From Streptomyces sp. Ru62 (GTDB taxonomy: Bacteria; Actinomycetota; Actinomycetes; Streptomycetales; Streptomycetaceae), in NCBI RefSeq assembly GCF_002920615.1, contig NZ_PQSU01000012.1:186001-250000 (forward strand): a stretch of DNA of 64,000 bases, written 5' to 3'. Numbering within the stretch: the stretch's first letter is position 1; each line of letters begins with the position of its first letter. Shown here piece after piece: positions 8,586 to 16,749 of the stretch. The notes below the pieces were generated by a model, which was given only the letters and a program-made list of their open reading frames with translations, was not told where the DNA came from and made no database searches. The translations under genes and the position numbers were made by a program.

Positions 8586-10115
8586 TCAGGTGTTGATCAG
8601 GGACACCTGGCGGGAGTTCTGGAGGACGCTGCCGAACTGCGGGATGGCCCAGAGTATCTCCATCCCGACCTGCGCGGGCTTGAGCAGCTGAGCGCCCGTC
8701 GTCCCGATCCGCCGGCCGCCGTCCGCCGCGGGGCCCGACGGCAGCACGGTGACGGTGCCGTCGCCGTTGTCCGCCCACGGGGTGCCGGCGATCAGGTCGG
8801 CGCCGCCGTCGCGGTCGAGGTCGGTGAGCAGCACGGCCGTGCCGAAGTTGCCGTACGGCTCGCCGGGGACGCCGTGGTTGCCCTGGTAGAAGTACTGCGG
8901 CGCGGCGCTGGTGTCGACGCCGGACTTCGAGCCGTACAGCACGGTGACGGTGCCCATGCTGTAGTACATGTGTCCCCACAGCCGCATGTTCTCCTGCGGG
9001 GCGCCGATGGCGAGGTCGAGCAGACCGTCGCCGTTGACGTCGCCGAGGGCGACCGCCTGTCCGAACTTGTCCCAGCTCTCGGAGTCGCCGGGGATGGTGC
9101 CCGACTCCTGGGTGATGGTCTGGACGCGGCTGGAGGGGCCCGAGGCGGAGCCGTAGGTGACGACGACCTTGCCGCCGACGGGGCCGTCGGCGGTGTTCCG
9201 GCCCCAGTAGACGCCGGTGACGATGTCGCCGCGCCCGTCGCCGTCGAGGTCGCCGATGGCGCCGGCGACGCCGCCGGGCATCTTCTTGGCGCTGGTGGTC
9301 GAGGGGCCGGTGGCGGTGCCCGGCACGAAGTAGTTGACGTTGTAGTACGTGCCGTCGGCGCCCTTGGTGGGGTTCAGGCCGTTGACCACCAGGTCAGCCC
9401 GGCCGTCGCCGGTGACGTCCCCGGCCGAGATGCCGATGATCCCGGCCTCCGGCGCGGAGCGCAGCGGCAGGGAGCGGGTGGCGCGGGCGCCGGCCTTCCC
9501 GCTGCGGGAGATGCCCTTGCGGAAGGTGTAGAGGGTGGATCCGTTGGTGCCGACGGCCAGGTCGGTGCGGCCGTCGCCGTCGAAGTCGCCGGCGGCGAGC
9601 GAGGCGCCGAAGCGGTCATGGGCGGCCGGGGCCGGGTCGGGGATCGTGGTGGCCGAGGTCAGGCCCTTCGCGGAGCCCCACATGATCTGCACCAGGCCGC
9701 CGTTGACGTCCTGGCCCACGTCCTCCAGCGGGGTGCCGACGGCGAGGTCGGTGTAGCCGTCGTGGTCGAAGTCGCCGGCGGTGGTCGCCGCGCCGAACAG
9801 GTCCCCGTTCTCGGCCGCGCCCGGCACCCAGGAGGCGTCCTGGGTGATGGTGGTGCGCCGGTCGGCGGAGACGCCCAGAGCGGACCCGTACAGGACGCTG
9901 ACCGCGCCCACCCGCCACTTGCCGTTCAGCCGGGCGGCCGGGGCGGTGACGGCGAAGTCGCCGTACCCGTCGCCGTTGAAGTCGCTCAGGGCCTGCTTCG
10001 CGGCCGTCGTGCCCGACCCGGCCGCGGAGGCGGGCCCGTTCAGCGCGACGGTCAGGCCCCCGGCCAGCGTCGCGGCGACGACCGTGGCCAGGATGGTGCG
10101 ATGTCTGCGCTTCAC
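8586..10115 (-). CDS. Secreted FG-GAP / integrin-alpha-like beta-propeller protein
   Basis: 509 residues. A signal peptide (basic KRRHRT, hydrophobic ILATVVAATLAGGLTVAL, cleavage after PASA) is followed by seven FG-GAP repeats. Each carries a calcium-loop motif such as DFNGDGYGD, DFDHDGYTD, DFDGDGRTD, DVTGDGRAD, DLDGDGRGD, DVNGDGLLD or DLDRDGGAD, which predicts a seven-bladed propeller. No catalytic motif is seen; binding or adhesion outside the cell is likely. The start is GTG at 10115, with GGGAGA upstream and the signal peptide beginning there. coaA follows 113 bases downstream on the same strand. Confidence 0.88.
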   Translation of the reverse strand: MKRRHRTILATVVAATLAGGLTVALNGPASAAGSGTTAAKQALSDFNGDGYGDFAVTAPAARLNGKWRVGAVSVLYGSALGVSADRRTTITQDASWVPGAAENGDLFGAATTAGDFDHDGYTDLAVGTPLEDVGQDVNGGLVQIMWGSAKGLTSATTIPDPAPAAHDRFGASLAAGDFDGDGRTDLAVGTNGSTLYTFRKGISRSGKAGARATRSLPLRSAPEAGIIGISAGDVTGDGRADLVVNGLNPTKGADGTYYNVNYFVPGTATGPSTTSAKKMPGGVAGAIGDLDGDGRGDIVTGVYWGRNTADGPVGGKVVVTYGSASGPSSRVQTITQESGTIPGDSESWDKFGQAVALGDVNGDGLLDLAIGAPQENMRLWGHMYYSMGTVTVLYGSKSGVDTSAAPQYFYQGNHGVPGEPYGNFGTAVLLTDLDRDGGADLIAGTPWADNGDGTVTVLPSGPAADGGRRIGTTGAQLLKPAQVGMEILWAIPQFGSVLQNSRQVSLINT

Positions 10116-10300
10116 CTGTGTGTCTCCCGATGTTTGCTTGTGGCGGTCAACCGGTAGACGTCCGACCCGGTCGCACGGTTGTACGGGAGCGTCGGTGTGC
10201 CGCGAACGTGCTGCGGATGTGCTCTGAACGGACCCAGGATTTCCGAATCCGGGCACGCGGCACCACTTTTGACGGGGGAACGGCCCGTAGGCTGCGGTTC

Positions 10301-12148
10301 ATGTGCGGAATCGTGGGATACGTAGGGTCGCAGTCGGCGCTCGATGTCGTGATGGCCGGGCTGAAGCGGCTGGAGTACCGGGGTTACGACTCGGCCGGTG
10401 TCGCCGTACTGGCGGACGGCGGGCTGGCCGCCGCCAAGAAGGCCGGGAAGCTGGTCAACCTGGAGAAGGAACTGGTCGAACGGCCGCTGCCGGCCGGCAC
10501 GACCGGCATCGGACACACGCGCTGGGCCACCCACGGCGGCCCCACGGACGCCAACGCGCACCCCCACCTGGACAACGCGGGCCGGGTCGCGGTGGTCCAC
10601 AACGGCATCATCGAGAACTTCGCGGTGCTGCGCGCGGAACTGGCCGAGCGCGGCCATGAGCTGAGCTCCGAGACGGACACGGAGGTCGTCGCCCATCTGC
10701 TGGCCGAGGAGTTCTCGGCGACCGCCGACCTCGCCGAGGCGATGCGACTGGTGTGCCGGCGGCTGGACGGCGCGTTCACGCTGGTCGCGGTGCACGCCGA
10801 CGATCCGGACGTGGTGGTCGGCGCCCGCCGGAACTCCCCGCTGGTGGTGGGCGTCGGAGAGGGTGAGGCGTTCCTGGCCTCCGACGTCGCTGCGTTCATC
10901 GCCCACACGCGCTCGGCGATCGAGCTGGGCCAGGACCAGGTGGTGGAGCTGCGGCGCGACGGCGTCACGGTCACGGGCTTCGACGGCCGCCCGGCCGAGG
11001 TCCGCTCCTACCACGTGGACTGGGACGCCTCGGCGGCCGAGAAGGGCGGGTACGACTACTTCATGCTCAAGGAGATCGCCGAACAGCCCAAGGCGGTCGC
11101 CGACACCCTGCTCGGCCGCATCGACCCGTCCGGCTCGCTGACCCTGGACGAGGTGCGGATCACCCCCTCCGAGCTGCGCGAGATCGACAAGGTCGTCATC
11201 GTGGCGTGCGGTACGGCCTTCCACGCGGGCCTGATCGCCAAGTACGCCATCGAGCACTGGACGCGGATCCCGTGCGAGGTGGAGCTGGCCAGCGAGTTCC
11301 GCTACCGGGACCCGATCCTGGACGGGCGGTCGCTGGTGATCGCCATCTCCCAGTCCGGCGAGACCATGGACACCCTGATGGCGCTCCGGCACGCCCGTGA
11401 GCAGGGTTCGAAGGTGCTGGCGATCTGCAACACCAACGGCTCGACGATCCCGCGCGAGTCGGACGCGGTGCTGTACACGCACGCCGGCCCCGAGGTCGCC
11501 GTCGCCTCCACCAAGGCGTTCCTGACCCAGCTGGTCGCCTGCTACCTGGTCGCGCTGTACCTGGGCCAGGTGCGGGGCACCAAGTGGGGCGACGAGATCC
11601 AGGCGGTGATCAAGGACCTGTCCCGCATCTCCGAGGAGGTCGAGCGGGTCCTGGAGACCATGGAGCCGGTGCGGGCGCTGGCGCGGACGCTGGCCGACAA
11701 GGACACGGTGCTGTTCCTGGGCCGGCACGTGGGCTACCCGGTGGCCCTCGAAGGCGCGCTCAAGCTGAAGGAACTGGCCTACATGCACGCCGAGGGCTTC
11801 GCCGCCGGCGAGCTGAAGCACGGCCCGATCGCGCTGATCGAGGAGGACGTGCCGGTGGTCGTCGTCGTCCCGTCCCCGCGCGGCCGGTCGGTCCTGCACG
11901 ACAAGATCGTCTCCAACATCCAGGAGATCAGGGCGCGGGGCGCGCGGACGATCGTGATCGCGGAGGAGGGCGACGAGGCGGTCGTCCCCTACGCCGACCA
12001 CCTGATCCGCATCCCGGCCACGCCCACCCTGCTGCAGCCGCTGGTGGCCACGGTCCCGCTCCAGGTCTTCGCCTGCGAGCTGGCCACGGCCCGGGGCAAC
12101 GAGGTGGACCAGCCCCGCAACCTGGCCAAGTCGGTCACGGTGGAGTGA
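10301..12148 (+). CDS. glmS: Glutamine-fructose-6-phosphate aminotransferase (isomerising)
   Basis: 615 residues. It makes glucosamine-6-phosphate from fructose-6-phosphate and glutamine, the entry to amino-sugar and peptidoglycan synthesis. The N-terminal glutaminase begins MCGIVGYVGS with the catalytic Cys2 exposed after Met removal. Two SIS sugar-isomerase domains follow (AISQSGETMDTLMAL; LGRHVGYPVALEGALKLKE). The C-terminus is QPRNLAKSVTVE, as usual for the family. There is no Shine-Dalgarno. TAGGCT at 10288-10293 lies 7 bases before the ATG, suggesting a leaderless mRNA. Confidence 0.97.
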   Translation: MCGIVGYVGSQSALDVVMAGLKRLEYRGYDSAGVAVLADGGLAAAKKAGKLVNLEKELVERPLPAGTTGIGHTRWATHGGPTDANAHPHLDNAGRVAVVHNGIIENFAVLRAELAERGHELSSETDTEVVAHLLAEEFSATADLAEAMRLVCRRLDGAFTLVAVHADDPDVVVGARRNSPLVVGVGEGEAFLASDVAAFIAHTRSAIELGQDQVVELRRDGVTVTGFDGRPAEVRSYHVDWDASAAEKGGYDYFMLKEIAEQPKAVADTLLGRIDPSGSLTLDEVRITPSELREIDKVVIVACGTAFHAGLIAKYAIEHWTRIPCEVELASEFRYRDPILDGRSLVIAISQSGETMDTLMALRHAREQGSKVLAICNTNGSTIPRESDAVLYTHAGPEVAVASTKAFLTQLVACYLVALYLGQVRGTKWGDEIQAVIKDLSRISEEVERVLETMEPVRALARTLADKDTVLFLGRHVGYPVALEGALKLKELAYMHAEGFAAGELKHGPIALIEEDVPVVVVVPSPRGRSVLHDKIVSNIQEIRARGARTIVIAEEGDEAVVPYADHLIRIPATPTLLQPLVATVPLQVFACELATARGNEVDQPRNLAKSVTVE

Positions 12149-12161
12149 GGAGGCGGAGCCT

Positions 12162-12206
12162 CGTCGAGCGGGGCTCCGTCGAGCGGGGCTCCGTCCGGCG
12201 CGGCTC
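12162..12206 (+). repeat. Short tandem repeat, three 15-bp units, downstream of glmS
   Basis: CGTCGAGCGGGGCTC occurs at 12162-12176 and 12177-12191, and a variant (CGTCCGGCGCGGCTC) at 12192-12206. It fills the gap between the convergent glmS and SDR genes. A small GAGGC/GCCTC hairpin precedes it. Confidence 0.7.
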
Positions 12207-12208
12207 CG

Positions 12209-12991
12209 TCAGTGGACGGAGAAGCCGCCGTCCACGTGGATCGACTGGCCCGTGATGTAGGCGGAGGCGCGGCCGGCCAGGAACACGGCCGCGCCCGCGA
12301 AGTCCTCGGCGAGACCGTTGCGGCCGATCATCGTGCGTGCGGCCAGCGCCGCCACCTTCCCGGGGTCGGACTGGAGCCGCCTGTTGAGCGGGGTCAGCAC
12401 GAAGCCCGGCACCAGGGTGTTGCAGGTGACGCCGTGCGGTGACCAGGCCTCGGCCTGGGAGCGGGCCAGGGACTCCAGACCTCCCTTGGAGACGCCGTAG
12501 GCGCCGCTCTGCACGAAGGCGCGGTGCGCCTGCTGGGAGGTGACGTGGATGATCCGTCCGAAGCCCCGCTCCGCCATGCCGGGGCCGAACCGCTGTCCGA
12601 GCAGGAACGGGGCCTCCAGGTTCACCGCCATGGTGGTGTCCCACACGTCCTCGCCCAACTCGTCCAGCGGCGGACGGAGGTTGATCCCGGCGGAGTTGAC
12701 GAGGATGTCCGGCTCACCGAAGACGGCCGCGGCCCCCTCGGCCGCCGCGCGCACCCCGTCACGGGTGCCCAGGTCACCGCTGACCCAGGCGGCCCGGCAG
12801 CCGTCCGCCACCAACTCGTCCACCGTTGAGACCAGTTCCGTCTTCCTGCGGGCCACGATCACCACGCTCGCCCCGGCCCGGGCCAGTGCCCCGGCGATGG
12901 CCCGCCCGATACCGGAACTGCCTCCGGTCACCACGGCGACACGGCCGTCCAGGGAGAAGAGGTCGGAGAGATAGGCACGCGAGGACGTCAT
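12209..12991 (-). CDS. SDR family oxidoreductase (gluconate 5-dehydrogenase-like)
   Basis: 260 residues, a classical short-chain dehydrogenase. The cofactor motif TGGSSGIG, NSAG, catalytic Ser in HVTSQQ, the YxxxK pair in AYGVSKGGLE and the C-terminal ITGQSIHVDGGFS are all present. An Arg pair after strand beta-2 (VARRK) suggests NADP(H). The substrate is unknown; similarity to gluconate 5-dehydrogenases is by eye only. The ATG at 12991 is preceded by TACGCT (12998-13003 on the minus strand) at 6 bases, so the mRNA is probably leaderless. Confidence 0.88.
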   Translation of the reverse strand: MTSSRAYLSDLFSLDGRVAVVTGGSSGIGRAIAGALARAGASVVIVARRKTELVSTVDELVADGCRAAWVSGDLGTRDGVRAAAEGAAAVFGEPDILVNSAGINLRPPLDELGEDVWDTTMAVNLEAPFLLGQRFGPGMAERGFGRIIHVTSQQAHRAFVQSGAYGVSKGGLESLARSQAEAWSPHGVTCNTLVPGFVLTPLNRRLQSDPGKVAALAARTMIGRNGLAEDFAGAAVFLAGRASAYITGQSIHVDGGFSVH

Positions 12992-13090
12992 GCCGGAAGC
13001 GTAGAGCGCCTCGCCCGGCCGTCGTGCGGCGCCGGGGGTCCGACGTGGTGTCGCCGTGTCGCCTGTCACCGGGGTCGTAGGGTGCTCGGC

Positions 13091-13462
13091 ATGAGCATCA
13101 TCGGGGTGGGCATCGACGTCGCCGAGATCGACCGGTTCCGGGCGTCCCTGGAGCGGACGCCGGGCCTGGCCGACCGGTTGTTCGTGGAGCGGGAACTGCT
13201 GCTGCCCAGCGGGGACAGGCGCGGCATCGCCTCGCTCGCGGCCCGGTTCGCCGCCAAGGAGGCGCTGGCGAAGGCGCTGGGCGCGCCGCCGGGGCTGCAG
13301 TGGACCGATGCCGAGGTGTACGTGGAGGACACCGGGCAGCCACGGCTGCGGGTGAAGGGGACCGTGGCCGCGCGGGCCGCCGAGCTGGGCGTGCGGGCCT
13401 GGCACGTGTCGCTCAGTCATGACGCGGGCGTGGCCTCGGCCGTGGTGGTCGCCGAGGGCTGA
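13091..13462 (+). CDS. acpS: Holo-[acyl-carrier-protein] synthase
   Basis: 123 residues. It transfers 4'-phosphopantetheine from CoA to the Ser of acyl carrier proteins. The two signature motifs are IIGVGIDVAEIDRF (metal-binding Asp) and RFAAKEALAKALG (metal-binding Glu), with VSLSHDAGVASAVVV at the end. The ATG at 13091 gives the family N-terminus. TAGGGT at 13078-13083 sits 7 bases upstream with no Shine-Dalgarno, suggesting leaderless translation. The next gene, nnrD, follows after 53 bases, a conserved actinobacterial pairing. Confidence 0.96.
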   Translation: MSIIGVGIDVAEIDRFRASLERTPGLADRLFVERELLLPSGDRRGIASLAARFAAKEALAKALGAPPGLQWTDAEVYVEDTGQPRLRVKGTVAARAAELGVRAWHVSLSHDAGVASAVVVAEG

Positions 13463-13515
13463 CCGGTCCCGGGCCCGGGTGTGGGCGGTGGGGGTTACGG
13501 GGCAGACTCGGTGCC

Positions 13516-14958
13516 ATGCGTACTGCGTACAGCGTGGAGACGGTAAGGGCCGCCGAGCGGGCGTTGATGGCACGGTCGCCGGAGGGCGCGCTGATGCAGC
13601 GGGCCGCCGCCGGGCTGGCCGCCGCCTGCGCCGACCTGCTCGGGCGGGTGTACGGCAGCCGGGTGGTGCTGCTCGTCGGCAGCGGGGACAACGGCGGGGA
13701 CGCCCTGTACGCGGGGGCCCGGCTGGCCCGGCGCGGCGCCGGCGTGACGGCCGTCCTGCTGACGCCCGGCCGGGCCCACGGCGGGGGACTGGCGGCCCTG
13801 CGGCGGGCGGGCGGCACGGTCACCGCCGCGGACTCCGCCGCCTCCTCGGACGAACTGATCCTGCGGGCCGACCTGGTGGTGGACGGCATCGTCGGGATCG
13901 GCGGCAAGGGCGGGCTGCGGCCGGACGCCGAGCGGCTCGCCGGGGTGGTGGCGCGGTCCCGGGCCGCCGTCGTGGCCGTGGACCTGCCCAGCGGCGTCGA
14001 CGCTGACACCGGGGAGGTGCGGGGGGCCGCGCTCCGGGCCGACCTGACCGTCACCTTCGGCGCGTACAAGCCGGGGCTGCTGGTGGATCCCGCGCGGGAG
14101 TACGCGGGAGTGGTGCGGCTGGTCGGCATCGGTCTCGAACCACCGCCCACCGACGCCGTACTGGAGGCTCTGCAACACGCCGACGTGGCCCGGCTGTTGC
14201 CGCTGCCGACGGGGGAGAGCGACAAGTACCGGCGCGGGGTGGTCGGGATCGCCGCCGGGTCGGCCCGCTATCCCGGGGCGGCCGTGCTGGCGGTGTCGGG
14301 CGCGCTGCGGGGCGGGGCCGGGGCCGTGCGGTACGTCGGGCCGGCCGGGGACGCGGTCATCGCGCGCTTTCCGGAGACCCTCGTCTCCGACGCAGGGCCC
14401 GCGAAGGCCGGGCGGGTGCAGGCCTGGGTGGTCGGGCCCGGAGCCGGGGACGACGCGGCCGCCGTCGCCGAGGTGCTGGAGGCGGACGTGCCGGTGCTGC
14501 TGGACGCGGACGGGCTGCGGCTGGCCGACCGGGATGCGGTGCGGCGGCGTACGGCGCCGACGCTGATGACCCCGCACGCGGGGGAGGCCGCCGCGTTGCT
14601 GGGGGTGCGGCGCGAGGAGGTCGAGGCGGCCCGGCTGGCCGCGGCGCGGGAGCTGGCGGCGGTGTACCGGGCGACCGTACTCCTGAAGGGGTCGACGACC
14701 CTGGTCGCCGACTTCGCGGGCGGACCGGTGCGGGTGAACGCCACGGGGACGCCGTGGCTGGCCACCGCCGGGAGCGGCGATGTGCTCTCCGGGCTGGCGG
14801 GGTCCTTGCTGGCCTCAGGGCTGCGGGCGGCGGACGCCGGCAGCGTGGCCGCGTACCTGCACGGACTGGCGGGCCGCTTCGCCGCGGACGGCGCGCCCAC
14901 GGGGGCACATGACGTCGCATCACACATCCCGGAGGCATGGAGAGACGTACGAGGCTGA
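13516..14958 (+). CDS. nnr: Bifunctional NAD(P)H-hydrate epimerase / ADP-dependent NAD(P)H-hydrate dehydratase
   Basis: 480 residues. It repairs hydrated NAD(P)H: the N-terminal YjeF domain epimerises R/S forms and the C-terminal carbohydrate-kinase-fold domain dehydrates the S form. Epimerase motifs are VGSGDNGGDALYAGARLA and AVDLPSGVDADTGEV. The dehydratase half (from ~residue 225) shows AGSARYPGAAVLAVSGA, LMTPHAGEAAALL and the nucleotide-binding TAGSGDVLSGLAGSLLASG. The usual two-domain fusion length is kept. CAGACT at 13503-13508 is 7 bases from the ATG. The 3' end abuts the repeat block. Confidence 0.94.
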   Translation: MRTAYSVETVRAAERALMARSPEGALMQRAAAGLAAACADLLGRVYGSRVVLLVGSGDNGGDALYAGARLARRGAGVTAVLLTPGRAHGGGLAALRRAGGTVTAADSAASSDELILRADLVVDGIVGIGGKGGLRPDAERLAGVVARSRAAVVAVDLPSGVDADTGEVRGAALRADLTVTFGAYKPGLLVDPAREYAGVVRLVGIGLEPPPTDAVLEALQHADVARLLPLPTGESDKYRRGVVGIAAGSARYPGAAVLAVSGALRGGAGAVRYVGPAGDAVIARFPETLVSDAGPAKAGRVQAWVVGPGAGDDAAAVAEVLEADVPVLLDADGLRLADRDAVRRRTAPTLMTPHAGEAAALLGVRREEVEAARLAAARELAAVYRATVLLKGSTTLVADFAGGPVRVNATGTPWLATAGSGDVLSGLAGSLLASGLRAADAGSVAAYLHGLAGRFAADGAPTGAHDVASHIPEAWRDVRG

Positions 14959-14983
14959 CCGGCACGGTGCCACCGACGACGCC

Positions 14984-15150
14984 GCAACTCCCTGGGGACA
15001 CGGCGAACTGCGCGACCGGTCCCCGCGCACCCGCATCCCGGTGACGGCCGAAGGCGCAACGGCGGGACCCGGGTCCTCATCCGGGGCGCCGCGGTGCAAC
15101 TCCCTGGGGGCGCGGGGAACTGCGCGAGCAGCCCGCACGCACCCGCACCC
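14984..15150 (+). repeat. Two copies of a ~112-bp intergenic repeat element
   Basis: GCAACTCCCTGGGG begins copies at 14984 and 15096, a spacing of 112 bases. Each continues with a CGCGGGGAACTGCGCGA-like core and then ACGGCC(G)GAGGCGCAACGGC. The core matches the dispersed elements at 6479-6514 and 58660-58720. No gene lies in 14959-15465; all of it is repeat sequence. Confidence 0.75.
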
Positions 15151-15441
15151 GGCTGACGGCCGGAGGCGCAACGGCGGGACCCGGCCCACGCCCCGCCGAG
15201 GACCGCGCCCGGCTGACGGCCGGAGGCGCAACGGCGGGACCCGGCCCACGCCCCGCCGAGGACCGCGCCCGGCTGACGGCCGGAGGCGCAACGGCGGGAC
15301 CCGGCCCACGCCCCGCCGAGGACCGCACCCGGCTGACGGCCGGAGGCGCAACGGCGGGACCCGGCCCACGCCCCGCCGAGGACCGCTCCCCGCTGACGGC
15401 CGGAGGCCAACCGCGGGACCCGGCCCACGTCCCGTCGAGGG
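15151..15441 (+). repeat. 60-bp direct tandem repeat array upstream of alr
   Basis: Units start at 15151, 15211, 15271, 15331 and 15391 with GGCTGACGGCCGGAGGCGCA (the last starts C and is degenerate and shortened to ~51 bp). The first four are almost identical, differing at one or two positions. There are no spacers of the CRISPR kind. The unit is the tail of the 112-bp element just upstream, so the array looks like local amplification of that tail. Confidence 0.9.
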
Positions 15442-15465
15442 TGGCTCTGAGAGACTGGGGGAGCC

Positions 15466-16629
15466 ATGAGTGAGACACCAGCTGTGCCGACCGCCGCCCT
15501 GCGCGCCCGCGCCGAGATCGATCTGGGCGCCCTGCGCGCCAATGTGCGGGCCCTGCGCGCCCGGGCCGAGGGCGCCGCCGTGATGGCCGTCGTCAAGTCC
15601 GACGGATACGGCCACGGCGCGGTGCCGTGTGCCCGCGCCGCCCTCGCGGCGGGCGCGAGCTGGCTCGGCACGGCCACGGCCGAGGAGGCCCTCGCGCTGC
15701 GCGCGGCCGGGCTGCCCGGCCGCATCCTGTGCTGGCTGTGGGTGCCGGGCGGGCCCTGGCGGCAGGCGATCGAGGCCGACATCGACGTCTCGTTGAGCGG
15801 CATGTGGGCCCTGCGGGAGGTCGTCGAGGCCGCCCGGGCGGCGGGGCGGCCCGCGCGCGTGCAGCTCAAGGCCGACACCGGACTCGGCCGCAACGGCTGC
15901 CAGCCGGGGGAGGACTGGGCCGAGCTGGTCGGTGCCGCCCTGCGCGCGGAGGCAGAGGGGCTGGTCCGCGTCACCGGAGTGTGGTCGCACTTCGCGTGCG
16001 CCGACGAGCCGGGGCACCCGTCCATCGCCGCCCAGCTCACCAAGTTCCGGGAGATGCTGGCGTACGCCGAGGACCGGGGCGTACGGCCCGAGGTGCGGCA
16101 CATCGCCAACTCGCCGGCCACCCTCACCCTGCCCGAGTCCCACTTCGACCTGGTCCGCACGGGCATCGCCCTGTACGGCGTCTCGCCCAGCCCGGAGCTG
16201 GGCACCCCGGCGGACTTCGGGCTGCGCCCGGTGATGACGCTCAGCGCCTCGCTGGCGCTGGTCAAACGCACCCCGGCCGGACACGGCGTCAGCTACGGCC
16301 ATCACTACGTCACCCCCGGCGACACCACGCTCGGCCTGGTGCCCGTCGGTTACGCGGACGGCATCCCGCGGCACGCCTCGGGCACCGGCCCGGTGCTGGT
16401 CGACGGCAAGTGGCGGACGATCGCCGGGCGGGTGGCCATGGACCAGTTCGTGGTGGACCTCGGCGGTGACGAGCCCCCGGTGGGCAGCGAGGCCGTGCTG
16501 TTCGGGCCCGGCGACCGCGGTGAGCCCACGGCCGAGGACTGGGCGCAGGCCTGCGGCACGATCGCGTACGAGATCGTCACACGCATCGGAACGCGCGTTC
16601 CCCGCGTCTATGTCGACGAGTCCATGTGA
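15466..16629 (+). CDS. alr: Alanine racemase
   Basis: 387 residues. A PLP enzyme converting L- to D-alanine for peptidoglycan stems. The PLP lysine is K44 in AVVKSDGYGHG; the catalytic tyrosine of the second subunit face is in GVSYGHHY; RVAMDQFVVDL and GYADGIPR are further family blocks. The ATG at 15466 has GGGGGAG upstream. A 60-bp repeat array ends about 25 bases before the start, so the promoter must lie in or beyond it. The stop codon lies inside a degenerate 14-bp tandem repeat (16607-16676). Confidence 0.96.
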   Translation: MSETPAVPTAALRARAEIDLGALRANVRALRARAEGAAVMAVVKSDGYGHGAVPCARAALAAGASWLGTATAEEALALRAAGLPGRILCWLWVPGGPWRQAIEADIDVSLSGMWALREVVEAARAAGRPARVQLKADTGLGRNGCQPGEDWAELVGAALRAEAEGLVRVTGVWSHFACADEPGHPSIAAQLTKFREMLAYAEDRGVRPEVRHIANSPATLTLPESHFDLVRTGIALYGVSPSPELGTPADFGLRPVMTLSASLALVKRTPAGHGVSYGHHYVTPGDTTLGLVPVGYADGIPRHASGTGPVLVDGKWRTIAGRVAMDQFVVDLGGDEPPVGSEAVLFGPGDRGEPTAEDWAQACGTIAYEIVTRIGTRVPRVYVDESM

Positions 16630-16676
16630 ACGCGTCGATGTGACCGCGTCCACGTGAGCGCATTCGCGTGAACGTG
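16607..16676 (+). repeat. Degenerate 14-bp tandem repeat spanning the alr stop codon
   Basis: Units begin at 16607, 16621, 16635, 16649 and 16663: TCTATGTCGACGAG, TCCATGTGAACGCG, TCGATGTGACCGCG, TCCACGTGAGCGCA and TTCGCGTGAACGTG. The first and second units encode the last residues of Alr and its TGA. Confidence 0.65.
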
Positions 16677-16749
16677 CAAGAACTCGGGTAACCCGTTCCG
16701 CGGCGGCATCCACCCAGGCGAACTGCAGTACGGCGAAGAGGAGCGGTAC

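Noticed and set aside
15151..15441. CRISPR-like regular repeats
   Set aside because: The 60-bp units are directly joined with no unique spacers, and no cas genes are near; it is a simple tandem repeat.
14268..16271. Long minus-strand open frame with repeated GAVLGGAWAGSRRCASG peptide
   Set aside because: It is the translation of the 60-bp array and the antisense of nnr and alr; long antisense frames are usual at this G+C.
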